Below are positions 9,223 through 18,271 of a stretch of DNA of 64,000 nucleotides, piece after piece. Source of the stretch: Spirochaeta cellobiosiphila DSM 17781. Its GTDB lineage: Bacteria; Spirochaetota; Spirochaetia; DSM-17781. The notes beneath the pieces were generated by a model. The model did not search any database. It saw only the letters and a list, made by a program, of their open reading frames with translations, and had not been told where the DNA came from. The first letter of the stretch is position 1; every line of letters begins with the position of its first letter. The stretch lies in the NCBI RefSeq assembly GCF_000426705.1, contig NZ_AUFW01000018.1, positions 62,001-126,000 of the forward strand, written 5' to 3'. Position numbers and translations under genes: made by a program.

Positions 9223-10716
9223 ATGACTGATGTCGTACTAGAAATAAAAAATCTCTCTAAATCTTTTGCAAAAAATAGAGTTCTTAATGGAATCAACCTT
9301 GAAATAAAAGAAGGTTCAGTTATGGGACTTATGGGAGAAAATGGAGCCGGAAAATCGACAATGATGAAATGTTTATTCGGTATCTATGCTAAAGATGAGG
9401 GGCAGATATTTTTAGAGAATAAACCGGTTAACTTCAAGGATCCCAAAGAAGCATTAGAGAGCGGCGTGGCCATGGTTCATCAGGAACTGAACCAGTGCTT
9501 AGATCGAACTGTATCTGATAACTTATTCCTCGGTAGATATCCTAAAAAATTCGGTATCATTGATGAAGCTAGAATGCTCGAAGAAAGTATCGAACTCTTT
9601 TCCTCCTTGAAGATGAATGTAAATCCAGGCACTGTCATGCGAAGCATGTCTGTTTCACAAAGGCAAATGGTCGAAATAGCCAAAGCCATATCCTATGATG
9701 CAAAAATCATAGTGTTAGACGAACCAAGTTCATCATTGACAGAACCAGAAGTTGATAAATTATTCGCAATGATCAAAACATTGAAAAAGAAAGGAATTTC
9801 CTTTGTATATATATCTCACAAGATGGATGAAATATTCAAAATCTGTGATGAAATTTCCGTATTAAGAGACGGAAATATGGTACTAACCAAACATTCTGAT
9901 GAAACAAATATGACAGAACTAATCGCGGCCATGGTTGGTCGATCTTTAGATAAACGTTTTCCAGAGGTAGACAATATACCAGGAGAAGATTATTTAGAGA
10001 TACGTAATCTAAGTACCAAATATGAACCCTATCTAAAAGATATCTCTTTTACTGTCAAAAAAGGAGAGATCCTGGGATTATATGGTCTAGTTGGAGCTGG
10101 AAGAAGTGAGTTACTAGAAGCTTTATTTGGTATTAGAACGATAGCTTCAGGAGAAATTATACTCGAAGGGAAGACTCTACGCTTCAACAATAGTAAAGAT
10201 GCTATGTCTTATAACTTTGCCTTAGTTACGGAAGAAAGAAAAAGAGATGGAATGTTTGGTAAAGATACCATTCTATTTAATACAACCATAACCAACTTAA
10301 ACGGCTATAAAACTCATGGTATTTTATCACAGCAAAAATTACGTGAAGCCGCTGAACGAGAAGTAGAACTGATGAATACAAAATGTGTCTCAGTTGATCA
10401 GAATATTAGTGCCCTTAGTGGTGGAAATCAGCAAAAGGTTATCATCGGAAAATGGATTGAAAGAGAACCAGACGTGTTCCTTTTAGATGAACCTACAAGA
10501 GGGATTGATGTAGGAGCCAAATATGAAATATACCAGCTCATCATCAAAATGGCCAAAGAAGGTAAGACAGTAATAGTTGTATCAAGTGAAATGCCAGAAA
10601 TTCTAGGTATTACCAACCGAATTGCTGTTATATCGAATCATCGTTTAGCTGGGATAGTTAATACAAAAGAAACTGACCAGGAAGAGTTGCTGAAGTTATC
10701 AGCTAAATATTTATAA
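9223..10716 (+). CDS. mglA: Galactose/methyl-galactoside ABC transporter ATP-binding protein
   Basis: This 497-residue cytoplasmic protein contains two fused ABC ATPase halves, as in all sugar importers of the MglA/RbsA group. The first half has Walker A GENGAGKST and Walker B IIVLDEPSSSLTE. The second half has the degenerate Walker A GLVGAGRSE, a clear signature LSGGNQQKV and DEPTRGIDVGAKYEIY. A strong ribosome site GAGGGG precedes the ATG. It lies between the permuted binding protein and the permease, 12 bases from the latter. Confidence 0.95.
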   Translation: MTDVVLEIKNLSKSFAKNRVLNGINLEIKEGSVMGLMGENGAGKSTMMKCLFGIYAKDEGQIFLENKPVNFKDPKEALESGVAMVHQELNQCLDRTVSDNLFLGRYPKKFGIIDEARMLEESIELFSSLKMNVNPGTVMRSMSVSQRQMVEIAKAISYDAKIIVLDEPSSSLTEPEVDKLFAMIKTLKKKGISFVYISHKMDEIFKICDEISVLRDGNMVLTKHSDETNMTELIAAMVGRSLDKRFPEVDNIPGEDYLEIRNLSTKYEPYLKDISFTVKKGEILGLYGLVGAGRSELLEALFGIRTIASGEIILEGKTLRFNNSKDAMSYNFALVTEERKRDGMFGKDTILFNTTITNLNGYKTHGILSQQKLREAAEREVELMNTKCVSVDQNISALSGGNQQKVIIGKWIEREPDVFLLDEPTRGIDVGAKYEIYQLIIKMAKEGKTVIVVSSEMPEILGITNRIAVISNHRLAGIVNTKETDQEELLKLSAKYL

Positions 10717-10728
10717 CGGAGTTGACCA

Positions 10729-12441
10729 ATGGAAAACTACAGAGAGAAAATTGCTGAACTAAAACCTATAAAACTCAAGGAATTGGAAAATACTTCGCCT
10801 GATACTGAAGTAAAATCCTTGGAAGAAGATGAGCTACTCCCACTTTATCAGCAAGCCTTACATGATTTAAGAGAAGAGGGAGTCAACAAAGTACGTTCTC
10901 TATCACAGCATATCGTATCTGTTAAGAAAAATAGAATGCTAGAGTCAGAAGCAAAAGCCAAACAGATCGAACTAATGAAGGAAGAGATTAAAAAGGCTAA
11001 AGAAGTAGCAGCTACAAATAAAGCAGAAGAAAAGGAATTAGCAAAAGAAGCTGTGGACTATGCTAATAAAGTATCCGACTTATATATCAAGCATGTTACT
11101 TTGGTTGAAGATAAAAAAATTACTCAAGCAAAAAAAGAATATGAAGTAAAGAAGAAAGAAGTAAAAGAATCTTTTGCCAAAAGAATTGCGTCACTCAATA
11201 CGAAATCAGACATCAACATTGCAAAGTATGAACAAAAATCTGCTATGTTTGATATTAAAAATGAAATGGAAGCTCGGATTGATGACAGCAAAGCAGTAAA
11301 AAAACAAGCCTATGTCGATCATATTCAAACCAATAGAAGTCTACGAAATGGTAAAGCAAAATTAAGTGAAAACATGGCTCTTAATTTCAAGAATTATGTT
11401 TATGAGTTTAAAGTATCTAAGTTCTTCCTTGAAAATGGTTTGTACCTTGCAATAGGAGTCTTCTTCATTGTTTGCTTTATTGTGGCACCCTTAACAGGTA
11501 ACGGTAATTTACTTACCTTGCCAAACATCTTCACCCTCCTTGAACAAGCTTCTACAAGAATGTTTTATGCCTTAGGTGTCGCTGTTCTAATTTTACAAGC
11601 CGGAACCGACTTAAGTGTTGGGAGAATGGTCGCGGTTGGAGCCATAACTACTGGATTAATTCTACACCCAGGTATGAATATCGTTACTTTTATGGGAATG
11701 GGCCCATGGGATTTTACAGCTATTCCTATGATGGGTCGTTTAGGATTAGCTCTTTTATTATCTATTATTTTATGTACAGCTTTCAGTATGTTAGCTGGAT
11801 TCTTTACTGCAAAGTTTAAGATTCACCCTTTCATTTCTACCCTTGCTACTCAATTGATTATCTATGGTTTATTATTTTTCGGAACCAGTGGAACTCCAGT
11901 AGGATCTATTGACGGTGATATCAAAAATCTTATTGGCGGTCGATGGATATTAGGTATAGTTAATGGGGAGTTAGTAACTTTTCCAAAATTGATTATACCA
12001 GCTATAATTGCTATTTTTGTATCTTGGTTTATTTGGAATAAAACGACTTTTGGTAAATATATGTATGCTGTAGGTGGGAATCCCGAAGCTGCCAGTGTTA
12101 GTGGGATAAGCGTTTTTAAAGTCACAATGGGAGTCTTTGCCTTAGCGGGAATTTACTATGGAGCTGGTGCGTTTCTTGAAGCATTTAAAGCTAATGCAAG
12201 TGCTGGAACTGGACAAGGTTATGAGTTAGACGCGATTGCAGCATGTGTTGTTGGAGGTATATCCTTCTTTGGTGGTATTGGTAAAGTCAAAGGAGCTGTT
12301 ATAGGAGTTATCATTTTCACAGGCTTAACATACTGTTTAACTTTCCTAGGTATTGATACAAACCTGCAATTTGTTTTTAAAGGTTTTATCTTATTAGCAG
12401 CCGTAACGTTAGACAGTGTTAAATATGTAAAGAAGCGATAA
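10729..12441 (+). CDS. mglC: Galactose-type ABC transporter permease with long N-terminal coiled-coil extension
   Basis: This 570-residue protein is far longer than E. coli MglC (about 336). Residues about 235-570 are a normal BPD_transp_2 permease (first helix near FLENGLYLAIGVFFIVC, later DLSVGRMVAVGA and AYVVGG-like GGNPEAASVSGI). Residues 1-230 are highly charged, rich in Lys, Glu and Ala with heptad-like spacing, and should be cytoplasmic coiled coil. No start codon at the permease boundary has a ribosome site, whereas the chosen ATG follows GGAG, so the extension looks real. It may tether the importer to a cytoplasmic partner or organise oligomers; I know of no assigned function. Confidence 0.9.
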   Translation: MENYREKIAELKPIKLKELENTSPDTEVKSLEEDELLPLYQQALHDLREEGVNKVRSLSQHIVSVKKNRMLESEAKAKQIELMKEEIKKAKEVAATNKAEEKELAKEAVDYANKVSDLYIKHVTLVEDKKITQAKKEYEVKKKEVKESFAKRIASLNTKSDINIAKYEQKSAMFDIKNEMEARIDDSKAVKKQAYVDHIQTNRSLRNGKAKLSENMALNFKNYVYEFKVSKFFLENGLYLAIGVFFIVCFIVAPLTGNGNLLTLPNIFTLLEQASTRMFYALGVAVLILQAGTDLSVGRMVAVGAITTGLILHPGMNIVTFMGMGPWDFTAIPMMGRLGLALLLSIILCTAFSMLAGFFTAKFKIHPFISTLATQLIIYGLLFFGTSGTPVGSIDGDIKNLIGGRWILGIVNGELVTFPKLIIPAIIAIFVSWFIWNKTTFGKYMYAVGGNPEAASVSGISVFKVTMGVFALAGIYYGAGAFLEAFKANASAGTGQGYELDAIAACVVGGISFFGGIGKVKGAVIGVIIFTGLTYCLTFLGIDTNLQFVFKGFILLAAVTLDSVKYVKKR

Positions 12442-12484
12442 TTACTATTACCCATGTTATACTTGTAGTGTGAAGGACTTTATT

Positions 12485-13492
12485 GTGGTTAGAATTGTAC
12501 AGCTGATATTATGCATTTGTTTTGTAAGTACTTCCTTATTGGCCAATGGGATAAAGGATTCAGACTTACCTAATATCGGCTGTGCTATCTACAAGTTTGA
12601 TGACACATTTATGTCATGGGTTCGGGATTCTATTGTGACTGCGAGTCAGAATCGAGCCAAGGTCACAATAGTTGATTCCGAGAATAGCCAGGCTATTCAA
12701 AATGCAAAAGTGGAGCTCTTTCTCAACTTGGAAATGGACTGTCTTATCTTAAACCCAGTTGACCGGGTAGCTGCAGGAGTAGAAATAGATAAAGCAAAAA
12801 CGCAAGGTACACCAATAGTATTTGTCAATCGTATGCCCTTTAAAGAAGATATGGCCAAGTGGGATCAGGTATATTATGTGGGAACAAAAGCCGAGCAATC
12901 GGGTATACTAAGTGCTCAGATATTAGAAGATTATTGGATAAATCATCCAGAAGCAGATAAGAATAATGATGGAATTCTTCAGTACGTACTACTCAAAGGA
13001 GAACCTGGTCATCAAGATGCGGAACTACGTAGTGAATACTCAATCAAATACTTAGAAGATAAGGGTATCAAGGTAATGAAGTTAGCAGAAGATACTGGTA
13101 TGTGGGACCAGGTAAAGGGCCAGGAGAAAATGGCGTCCTTTCTAGCTTCCTATGGAGATCAAATAGAAGCAGTCATCTCTAATAATGATGATATGGCATT
13201 AGGGGCTATTGAGGCCTTAAAAGCTTATGGTTATTTTACCAATAGTAAATATATGCCCGTTATTGGAGTTGATGCAACAGAACCAGCCTTACATGCGCTT
13301 CAGGAAGGAACATTACTTGGTACTGTTCTCAATGATGCTCATAACCAGGCTAATGCGGCTGTAAATCTAGCTATCCAATTATCAACTGGAGCTCCTATCA
13401 ATGAGGAAAGTATTGGCTATCCCCTGGATGGGCACTATGTATGGATTCCCTATAAAAAAGTCACTCAAAGTAATTATAAAGAATATATGTAA
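12485..13492 (+). CDS. mglB: Glucose/galactose-binding protein of normal topology (second MglB)
   Basis: This 335-residue periplasmic binding protein is colinear with E. coli MglB. It has AIYKFDDTF, FVNRMPF, calcium loop DKNNDGILQ, GEPGHQDAELR, TGMWDQ, SNNDDMA, GVDATE and LNDAHNQ, so every sugar contact (Asp14, Phe16, Asn91, His152, Asp154, Arg158, Trp183, Asn211, Asp236, Asn256 in E. coli numbering) is kept. I place the start at GTG 12485 because GAAGGA lies 7 bases upstream and it gives a compact signal peptide; the in-frame GTG at 12470 has no ribosome site. It follows mglC by 43 bases. It may be an alternate transporter subunit or a chemoreceptor ligand carrier. Its stop directly abuts the stop of the convergent gene. 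Confidence 0.9.
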   Translation: MVRIVQLILCICFVSTSLLANGIKDSDLPNIGCAIYKFDDTFMSWVRDSIVTASQNRAKVTIVDSENSQAIQNAKVELFLNLEMDCLILNPVDRVAAGVEIDKAKTQGTPIVFVNRMPFKEDMAKWDQVYYVGTKAEQSGILSAQILEDYWINHPEADKNNDGILQYVLLKGEPGHQDAELRSEYSIKYLEDKGIKVMKLAEDTGMWDQVKGQEKMASFLASYGDQIEAVISNNDDMALGAIEALKAYGYFTNSKYMPVIGVDATEPALHALQEGTLLGTVLNDAHNQANAAVNLAIQLSTGAPINEESIGYPLDGHYVWIPYKKVTQSNYKEYM

Positions 13493-14461
13493 TTAGGGCA
13501 TGACAAAAAGTCTTTTTTGTACTTCTGGATCAAACATATTTTTCTTATTCACAATAGTATAATCAATCCCCAAGGGACTAATCTTTTGTTTATTCAAAAG
13601 TTTAACAGCCATGTTTATTGATTGATAACCAATAGCAAAAGAATTAATGACTAGGGAATAGTCCATTATTTCAGTTTCTATGGCTTCTATATTCATAAGA
13701 GAGTTGCCAGATCCTATCGTTAATATCTTATGATCAGGTTGATTGTCTTTCATAAATCTCACGAGAGCTTCAGAAGTTTCATCATTAAGAGCAAAAAATA
13801 AATTTATACTCTTATTTAAGCGGAAATTTCCCTTGATTTGATTATATATAGAATCAATATTTCGACCAGCCCATACGACACGGAATTCAACACCTGGTAC
13901 TTTTTTAATAATCTTCGTAAATCCTCTAGCCATGTATTGCTCAGAGGTTACAGTATCAAAACTACCTAAAATTATAGCGTTTATATAAGAGAAGTGATAC
14001 TGTCTTAATACTTCTTGAGCCATAGCGGCACCAGCGGGTTCCAAATCAGTCATATAAAACGAGGTAGAACTGCCTTTGCCTTTATCAAATTCATTATATA
14101 TTGATATCACTTTTATTCCCGCTCTTTCCGCTTCTTCTAAGGGTTTTTTGAGAAGATAGTAAGTGCCTGGTGTTATGACAATACATTCTGTTCCTTTGTT
14201 TATAGCTTCATATATATAATTAATTTGCCCGGTGACATCTGACGCATCTGCGGTAGAGTAGAAATCAACAATACTTCCTGTATCAGATCTGGCCTCTCTT
14301 GCTCCATTACGCATATCACTCCAAAATAAACCACCCTCTTTCATTCGAATAAAAGATATATGATGATTTGTTGGGTGGGATTCAGACCATAGGGAATAAC
14401 ACAATCCAGCACCGATTATGAGAACTAAAATGAATATGAAAAAAAACAATATCTTCTTCAT
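13493..14461 (-). CDS. Membrane-anchored periplasmic sugar-binding protein of the sensor system
   Basis: This 322-residue Peripla_BP_4-type protein (RbsB/YtfQ group) has one N-terminal hydrophobic segment (about residues 4-26) without a clear cleavage or lipid site, so it may be a signal anchor. Motifs include MRNGAREARSD, AINKGTECIVITP and EEAERAGIKVI. It overlaps the sensor-kinase gene by 4 bases, and the kinase overlaps the regulator gene likewise. Such trios use the binding protein to present a sugar to the kinase's outer domain; that is the likely role here, rather than transport. The ligand is unknown, but adjacency to mgl suggests a hexose. Confidence 0.82.
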   Translation of the reverse strand: MKKILFFFIFILVLIIGAGLCYSLWSESHPTNHHISFIRMKEGGLFWSDMRNGAREARSDTGSIVDFYSTADASDVTGQINYIYEAINKGTECIVITPGTYYLLKKPLEEAERAGIKVISIYNEFDKGKGSSTSFYMTDLEPAGAAMAQEVLRQYHFSYINAIILGSFDTVTSEQYMARGFTKIIKKVPGVEFRVVWAGRNIDSIYNQIKGNFRLNKSINLFFALNDETSEALVRFMKDNQPDHKILTIGSGNSLMNIEAIETEIMDYSLVINSFAIGYQSINMAVKLLNKQKISPLGIDYTIVNKKNMFDPEVQKRLFVMP

Positions 14462-16218
14462 ATCTTAACCAACTTGTTTACAGCTTTAATATCCTTCTGT
14501 TTGGGAATCCTTAATTCGAAAGTAGAGCCCTCGTCAATTTCGGATTGAATGGTAATTCCATAGAAATCTCCATAGGCTAACTTTATCCTTTTATTCACAT
14601 TAAACACTCCTATACCATTACCATGTCTTTCATGTTCTTTTTTATCTGTAGTTAATAAAGTAGCCTGCGTTTCTTTATCAATCCCTACCCCATTATCAAT
14701 AACTCTTATAATGATGTCTTCTTTATCTTCAAGAACTTCAATTCTTATATGGCCGGGATCCATAAGGTAGCGGATACCATGATAAATGGCATTTTCTACT
14801 ATCGGTTGAATAAGCAATTTAATTACCGGTTTATGTTTTAATTCCTCAGGTAAAAGGATTTTAAAAGTAAGCTTGTCGACAAATCGTTTTTCCTGAATAG
14901 TCAAATAGCATTCCACATGAGTCATTTCCTCTTCTAATGTAATGACTTCATGATCCTTGGAAATAGATATCCGAAAAAGCTGAGCCAGTGCTTTAACCAT
15001 TTCAATAACATTCTTATAATCATGGGACTCAGCGAACCAAACAATGGTATCTAAAGTATTATATAGAAAGTGAGGGTTAATCTTAGCCTGTAAAGCCTCC
15101 AACTCACTTTTACGGATTAGTTTTTGTTCTTCCACTATATCGTCCATCAATGTTTGCATACGTAATGCCATCTTAGTGAAGGAATTAGCTAAGGATCGAA
15201 CTTCCATACTGGGTTGTTTCAAATCTAAGGATCGAAAAGAGGTAATAGAAAAGTTTTCCATCTCCCTTTCCAGTTGTCTGATAGGAGAAGTAACATAATT
15301 AGATACAATACGCGAAAGTAAGAAACCAGCAACAATTATAACAAGGATTAATAATGACACTAGACTCAAAAAAGATAAAACCAAAGGAAGTCGTTCTTCA
15401 TTAGGATAGGATATTCCAATAATTTTCCAACCAGTGAAATCAATGGTATCAATAAAATTAAACCTTTTTACCCCCTGATAATTAAAATAGTACTTACCTA
15501 ATATATGGACCTTAAGAGATTCAATGTCCTCTACGAATTGACCTAAGTTGATTAAAGTTTGTTTAGGATGAAAAACGATGTTATAGTTTTTATCTACGAT
15601 AAAACAATACCCATTCTTTCCAATAGGAACAGATTCAATAATAGAATCGATAGAGTCTTGATTGATATCAATCAACAAAATAGCCGATTGTCTGTTGCCA
15701 TTCGAATCACTTAGCTTAATGACTTCTGAGAAGCTAATCACCCAAGGGTATTTAAGTGGAACTAACTGTTGAACATGAGGACTGGAAAAATAATAACTGT
15801 TTGTATGGGTCTGTGAGTACTTGAACCAATTTTGATCTATAATTTCTTTAGGAGAACGTAAATTAAAAGAACTAGTTCCATACAGAATATTTCCTTCCAA
15901 ATCAAAAATATCAATGGCGACAATATCGGATCGCGAATCCTCTATGACTTTCAAACTTTGATGGATCTGTTCTTTGTTAGAAGTATTATCAATAATATTC
16001 GGAACAGCAGATCCTATTTTTATAATACCCGTAATATAGGAGTTAACATTTTTTCTTAACTGATAAACAGTTTGCCTAGTAGAATCTTCTAAATTAGACT
16101 GAACTTGAGTTAAGAAATAGATAGTTACTACTATGGTCATGAATAAAGTTATAAGGCCAACTACAGATAATATAGCTGTTGCAAAGATATGTTGAATGCT
16201 TATGTCTCTAGAGGTCAT
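14458..16218 (-). CDS. YesM/LytS-type sensor histidine kinase
   Basis: This 586-residue membrane kinase has a first helix near residues 12-38 and an extracytoplasmic double-Cache-like domain (about 40-280, with PIGKNGYCFIVDKNYNIVFHP). A second helix follows near 285-305, then HAMP, a His_kinase domain with the phosphorylated histidine at 383 (INPHFLYNT), and a HATPase_c domain (ENAIYHGIRY, DNGVGID, GIGVFNV). It partners with the AraC-type regulator encoded 4 bases upstream-overlapping and with the sugar-binding protein downstream. The set probably reports external sugar and controls a sugar operon, most simply mgl. Confidence 0.92.
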   Translation of the reverse strand: MTSRDISIQHIFATAILSVVGLITLFMTIVVTIYFLTQVQSNLEDSTRQTVYQLRKNVNSYITGIIKIGSAVPNIIDNTSNKEQIHQSLKVIEDSRSDIVAIDIFDLEGNILYGTSSFNLRSPKEIIDQNWFKYSQTHTNSYYFSSPHVQQLVPLKYPWVISFSEVIKLSDSNGNRQSAILLIDINQDSIDSIIESVPIGKNGYCFIVDKNYNIVFHPKQTLINLGQFVEDIESLKVHILGKYYFNYQGVKRFNFIDTIDFTGWKIIGISYPNEERLPLVLSFLSLVSLLILVIIVAGFLLSRIVSNYVTSPIRQLEREMENFSITSFRSLDLKQPSMEVRSLANSFTKMALRMQTLMDDIVEEQKLIRKSELEALQAKINPHFLYNTLDTIVWFAESHDYKNVIEMVKALAQLFRISISKDHEVITLEEEMTHVECYLTIQEKRFVDKLTFKILLPEELKHKPVIKLLIQPIVENAIYHGIRYLMDPGHIRIEVLEDKEDIIIRVIDNGVGIDKETQATLLTTDKKEHERHGNGIGVFNVNKRIKLAYGDFYGITIQSEIDEGSTFELRIPKQKDIKAVNKLVKI

Positions 16219-17813
16219 GCACTATATGCTTTTCTTCTATATGTTTGTGGAGAAGTACCAGTAGTCTTTTTGAAACAAAAAGAAAAATAGTTAGCATCCG
16301 CAAAACCGACAGACTGGGCTATCTCATAAATTTTTAAATGGTCCTTCTTAAGGAGAGACTTTGCATGGTCTATTCTCGTATTGGTCAAAGCAGAGACAAA
16401 TGTAATACCACATTCCTTTTTAAATGCAGAACTAAAGTAAGATTCACTAACACCTAATTTATCACTGATACTATTTAAGGTAAAATTAACATCTCCATAG
16501 TTAAGTTCAATTAGTTTTTTTGCTTCCTCAACAAATTTCTTATTACTCTTATGTCGCTTTTGTGTGATTTCTTTATTCAACAAAATACATAATTTATGAA
16601 CTCTGTTTGATACAGTGTAAATGGTGTTGATATCAAAAACGATATCACTTAAAGAACTCCAAGTATCATCATTGCTAGTAATATCAATGTTGTATTCCAG
16701 TACAAGATTAGACAAAGTGGCTAATAACCTAAAGGTAAAAGCCCGCAATTGCTCCGTTTCCATTCCAATTTTACGGTTGAAAAGTTCCGTTACAGCTTGA
16801 TCAATACTTGTTTCATTCCCTAACTTGACTTCTGTTACTAATTGTTCCATTCCCTCTTCCATAGCTTGAGAGGATAGTAATGTTAAATCTTCCGATTCTA
16901 AATCCCCAATATAATATAAGTTATAGTGAGGATAGTATTGTTTATAGTTCAAAGCACAGATAGCTTGACGTCTGGATTCAGGTAAATCTGCTAGATTATT
17001 AACAATCCGACTCACACCTATAGAGCATTCTTTTTTAGTATAGAATTCAATATTTTTCCTTAAATTATCAATTTGATTTAGAGTTTTCTTCATAAATTGG
17101 CTTTCAGAGTCTTCTTTGTTGTCTTCTACAGAACTATAGTAGGTGATAAGATTATGTTCTTTTAGAATAGCATTGAAAGAATTGTCCCCTACTTTCCTAG
17201 TAGAATTAATGATTTCATTCACAGAGCCTAGATCGAGCTTGTCTCCCCTATCATAGGTTTCAATGACTGCTGTAATAAACATGTCTTGATCATAAGGCAA
17301 TTCATAGGATACTGCTTTAGACATTAACCCAGTTACAGTATGCTCAAATAATTCTACTAAGAATTGCTGTTTTAAATCATTTATTGCATTGTTATAAGCT
17401 TGTTCTAACTTTTTGTGGTTCGTTAAACTTTCTATCTTTTCATCCAGATGCTTTTTTAGGCGAACCAATAGATCAATGAAGTCGTCTTTTGATAAAGGCT
17501 TTAATGCATAGTAAGCTACATCTAACTGAATAGCTGTTTGGGCATAAGTAAATTCATCATATCCTGAAAAGATTATAACCGTCGTATTGGGATGGGAATC
17601 TCTTATCCGTCGTATTAAATCAATACCATCCATATATGGCATTTTAATATCTGTTATAACAATATCTGGATTTTTCTCTTGAATTATTTCTAATGCTTCC
17701 AGACCATTTTCTGCCTCATCAATAATCTGAAAACCATAGGCCTCCCAATCAATAGAAGTCTGAATCATACGACGAACTGGAACTTCGTCATCAACCAACA
17801 AAATTGAGTACAT
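16215..17813 (-). CDS. YesN-type response regulator (receiver plus AraC DNA-binding domain)
   Basis: This 532-residue protein has a receiver domain (residues 1-120) with acidic pocket VDDE and phospho-acceptor Asp55 (IVITDIKMPYMDG), a long middle region of the YesN kind, and a C-terminal AraC/XylS pair of helix-turn-helices (ISDKLGVSESYFSSAFKKE; IAQSVGFADANYFSFCFKK). It is the first gene of the sensor operon. There is no ribosome site; a perfect TATAAT box lies 5 bases before the ATG, so its mRNA is probably leaderless. An inverted repeat overlies the -35 side and could be its own binding site. Confidence 0.93.
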   Translation of the reverse strand: MYSILLVDDEVPVRRMIQTSIDWEAYGFQIIDEAENGLEALEIIQEKNPDIVITDIKMPYMDGIDLIRRIRDSHPNTTVIIFSGYDEFTYAQTAIQLDVAYYALKPLSKDDFIDLLVRLKKHLDEKIESLTNHKKLEQAYNNAINDLKQQFLVELFEHTVTGLMSKAVSYELPYDQDMFITAVIETYDRGDKLDLGSVNEIINSTRKVGDNSFNAILKEHNLITYYSSVEDNKEDSESQFMKKTLNQIDNLRKNIEFYTKKECSIGVSRIVNNLADLPESRRQAICALNYKQYYPHYNLYYIGDLESEDLTLLSSQAMEEGMEQLVTEVKLGNETSIDQAVTELFNRKIGMETEQLRAFTFRLLATLSNLVLEYNIDITSNDDTWSSLSDIVFDINTIYTVSNRVHKLCILLNKEITQKRHKSNKKFVEEAKKLIELNYGDVNFTLNSISDKLGVSESYFSSAFKKECGITFVSALTNTRIDHAKSLLKKDHLKIYEIAQSVGFADANYFSFCFKKTTGTSPQTYRRKAYSA

Positions 17814-17818
17814 ATCTT

Positions 17819-17847
17819 ATTATATACCAAAATCTTCATATTCCAAA
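17819..17847 (-). promoter_or_regulatory. Leaderless-type promoter of the sensor operon
   Basis: On the minus strand a perfect TATAAT (17819-17824), preceded by TGGTA, ends 5 bases before the regulator's ATG. The -35 at 17 bases is TTTGGA (17842-17847), weak enough to need an activator. Confidence 0.55.
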
Positions 17848-17863
17848 GAATATTATGAAGATT
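17831..17863. promoter_or_regulatory. Inverted repeat over the sensor-operon promoter
   Basis: AATCTTCATA (17831-17840) and TATGAAGATT (17854-17863) are perfect 10-base inverted copies, with inner TTC/GAA symmetry. The site covers the spacer and -35 of the promoter above, and ATTGATCAAT (17861-17870) beside it is a further palindrome. It is a good candidate operator; the regulator is unknown, autoregulation being simplest. Confidence 0.5.
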
Positions 17864-18159
17864 GATCAATGATATACGAGTTTAAATAATAAACAAGAAT
17901 TAAATTAGTTAACTCTGTTAAACATTTGATAGCCCAAAACCTTATACCAATAGAAATACTTTTTAGCATTAACACAAAGAATAGATTATTACATAATTAG
18001 ATATGGATAGATTTTAGCTTCGAATAAACAAGTGGTTTATTTTAATACTTAAAAACATCGATACACTTACGACTATTGATCATTTGCCTACAGGTCTTTA
18101 ACAAAACGTAAAAAATAAACTTTTTTCAGCCTTCAAAAAACTGACATCATGAACACTTC

Positions 18160-18195
18160 TTGCTCATTGAATAGTTATAGTTCAATAAATAGCAA
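18160..18195. promoter_or_regulatory. Inverted repeat upstream of the sugar kinase promoter
   Basis: TTGCT (18160-18164) pairs with AGCAA (18191-18195), and ATTGAA (18166-18171) with TTCAAT (18181-18186), around a 9-base centre. It ends 12 bases before the candidate -35 of the kinase gene, the usual place for an activator or an upstream operator. Confidence 0.4.
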
Positions 18196-18207
18196 TGAAC
18201 GCAAAAA

Positions 18208-18236
18208 TTGACAATATACAACAGTGATATTCTGAT
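18208..18236 (+). promoter_or_regulatory. Candidate promoter of the sugar kinase gene
   Basis: A perfect -35 TTGACA (18208-18213) is followed after 17 bases by a poor -10 TCTGAT (18231-18236). TTATAC at 18237-18242 is an alternative -10. The kinase ribosome site AAGGAG lies near 18258-18263. Confidence 0.4.
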
Positions 18237-18271
18237 TTATACATGGATCAATACCGGTAAGGAGTGACAAA

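Larger units (their letters stand above)
17814..18271. other. Divergent intergenic region between the sensor operon and the sugar kinase
   Basis: This stretch of 458 AT-rich bases has no credible ORF or RNA gene. It carries the sensor-operon promoter and inverted repeat at its left end, and a second inverted repeat and a promoter for the kinase at its right end. Between about 17880 and 18155 I see nothing definite. Confidence 0.5.

Noticed and set aside
12470-12484. Upstream GTG start for the second mglB.
   Set aside because: No ribosome site, whereas GTG 12485 has GAAGGA at ideal spacing and begins the signal peptide.
17880-18155. tRNA or small RNA gene in the long intergenic region.
   Set aside because: No cloverleaf, no GC-rich stem and no terminator are visible.
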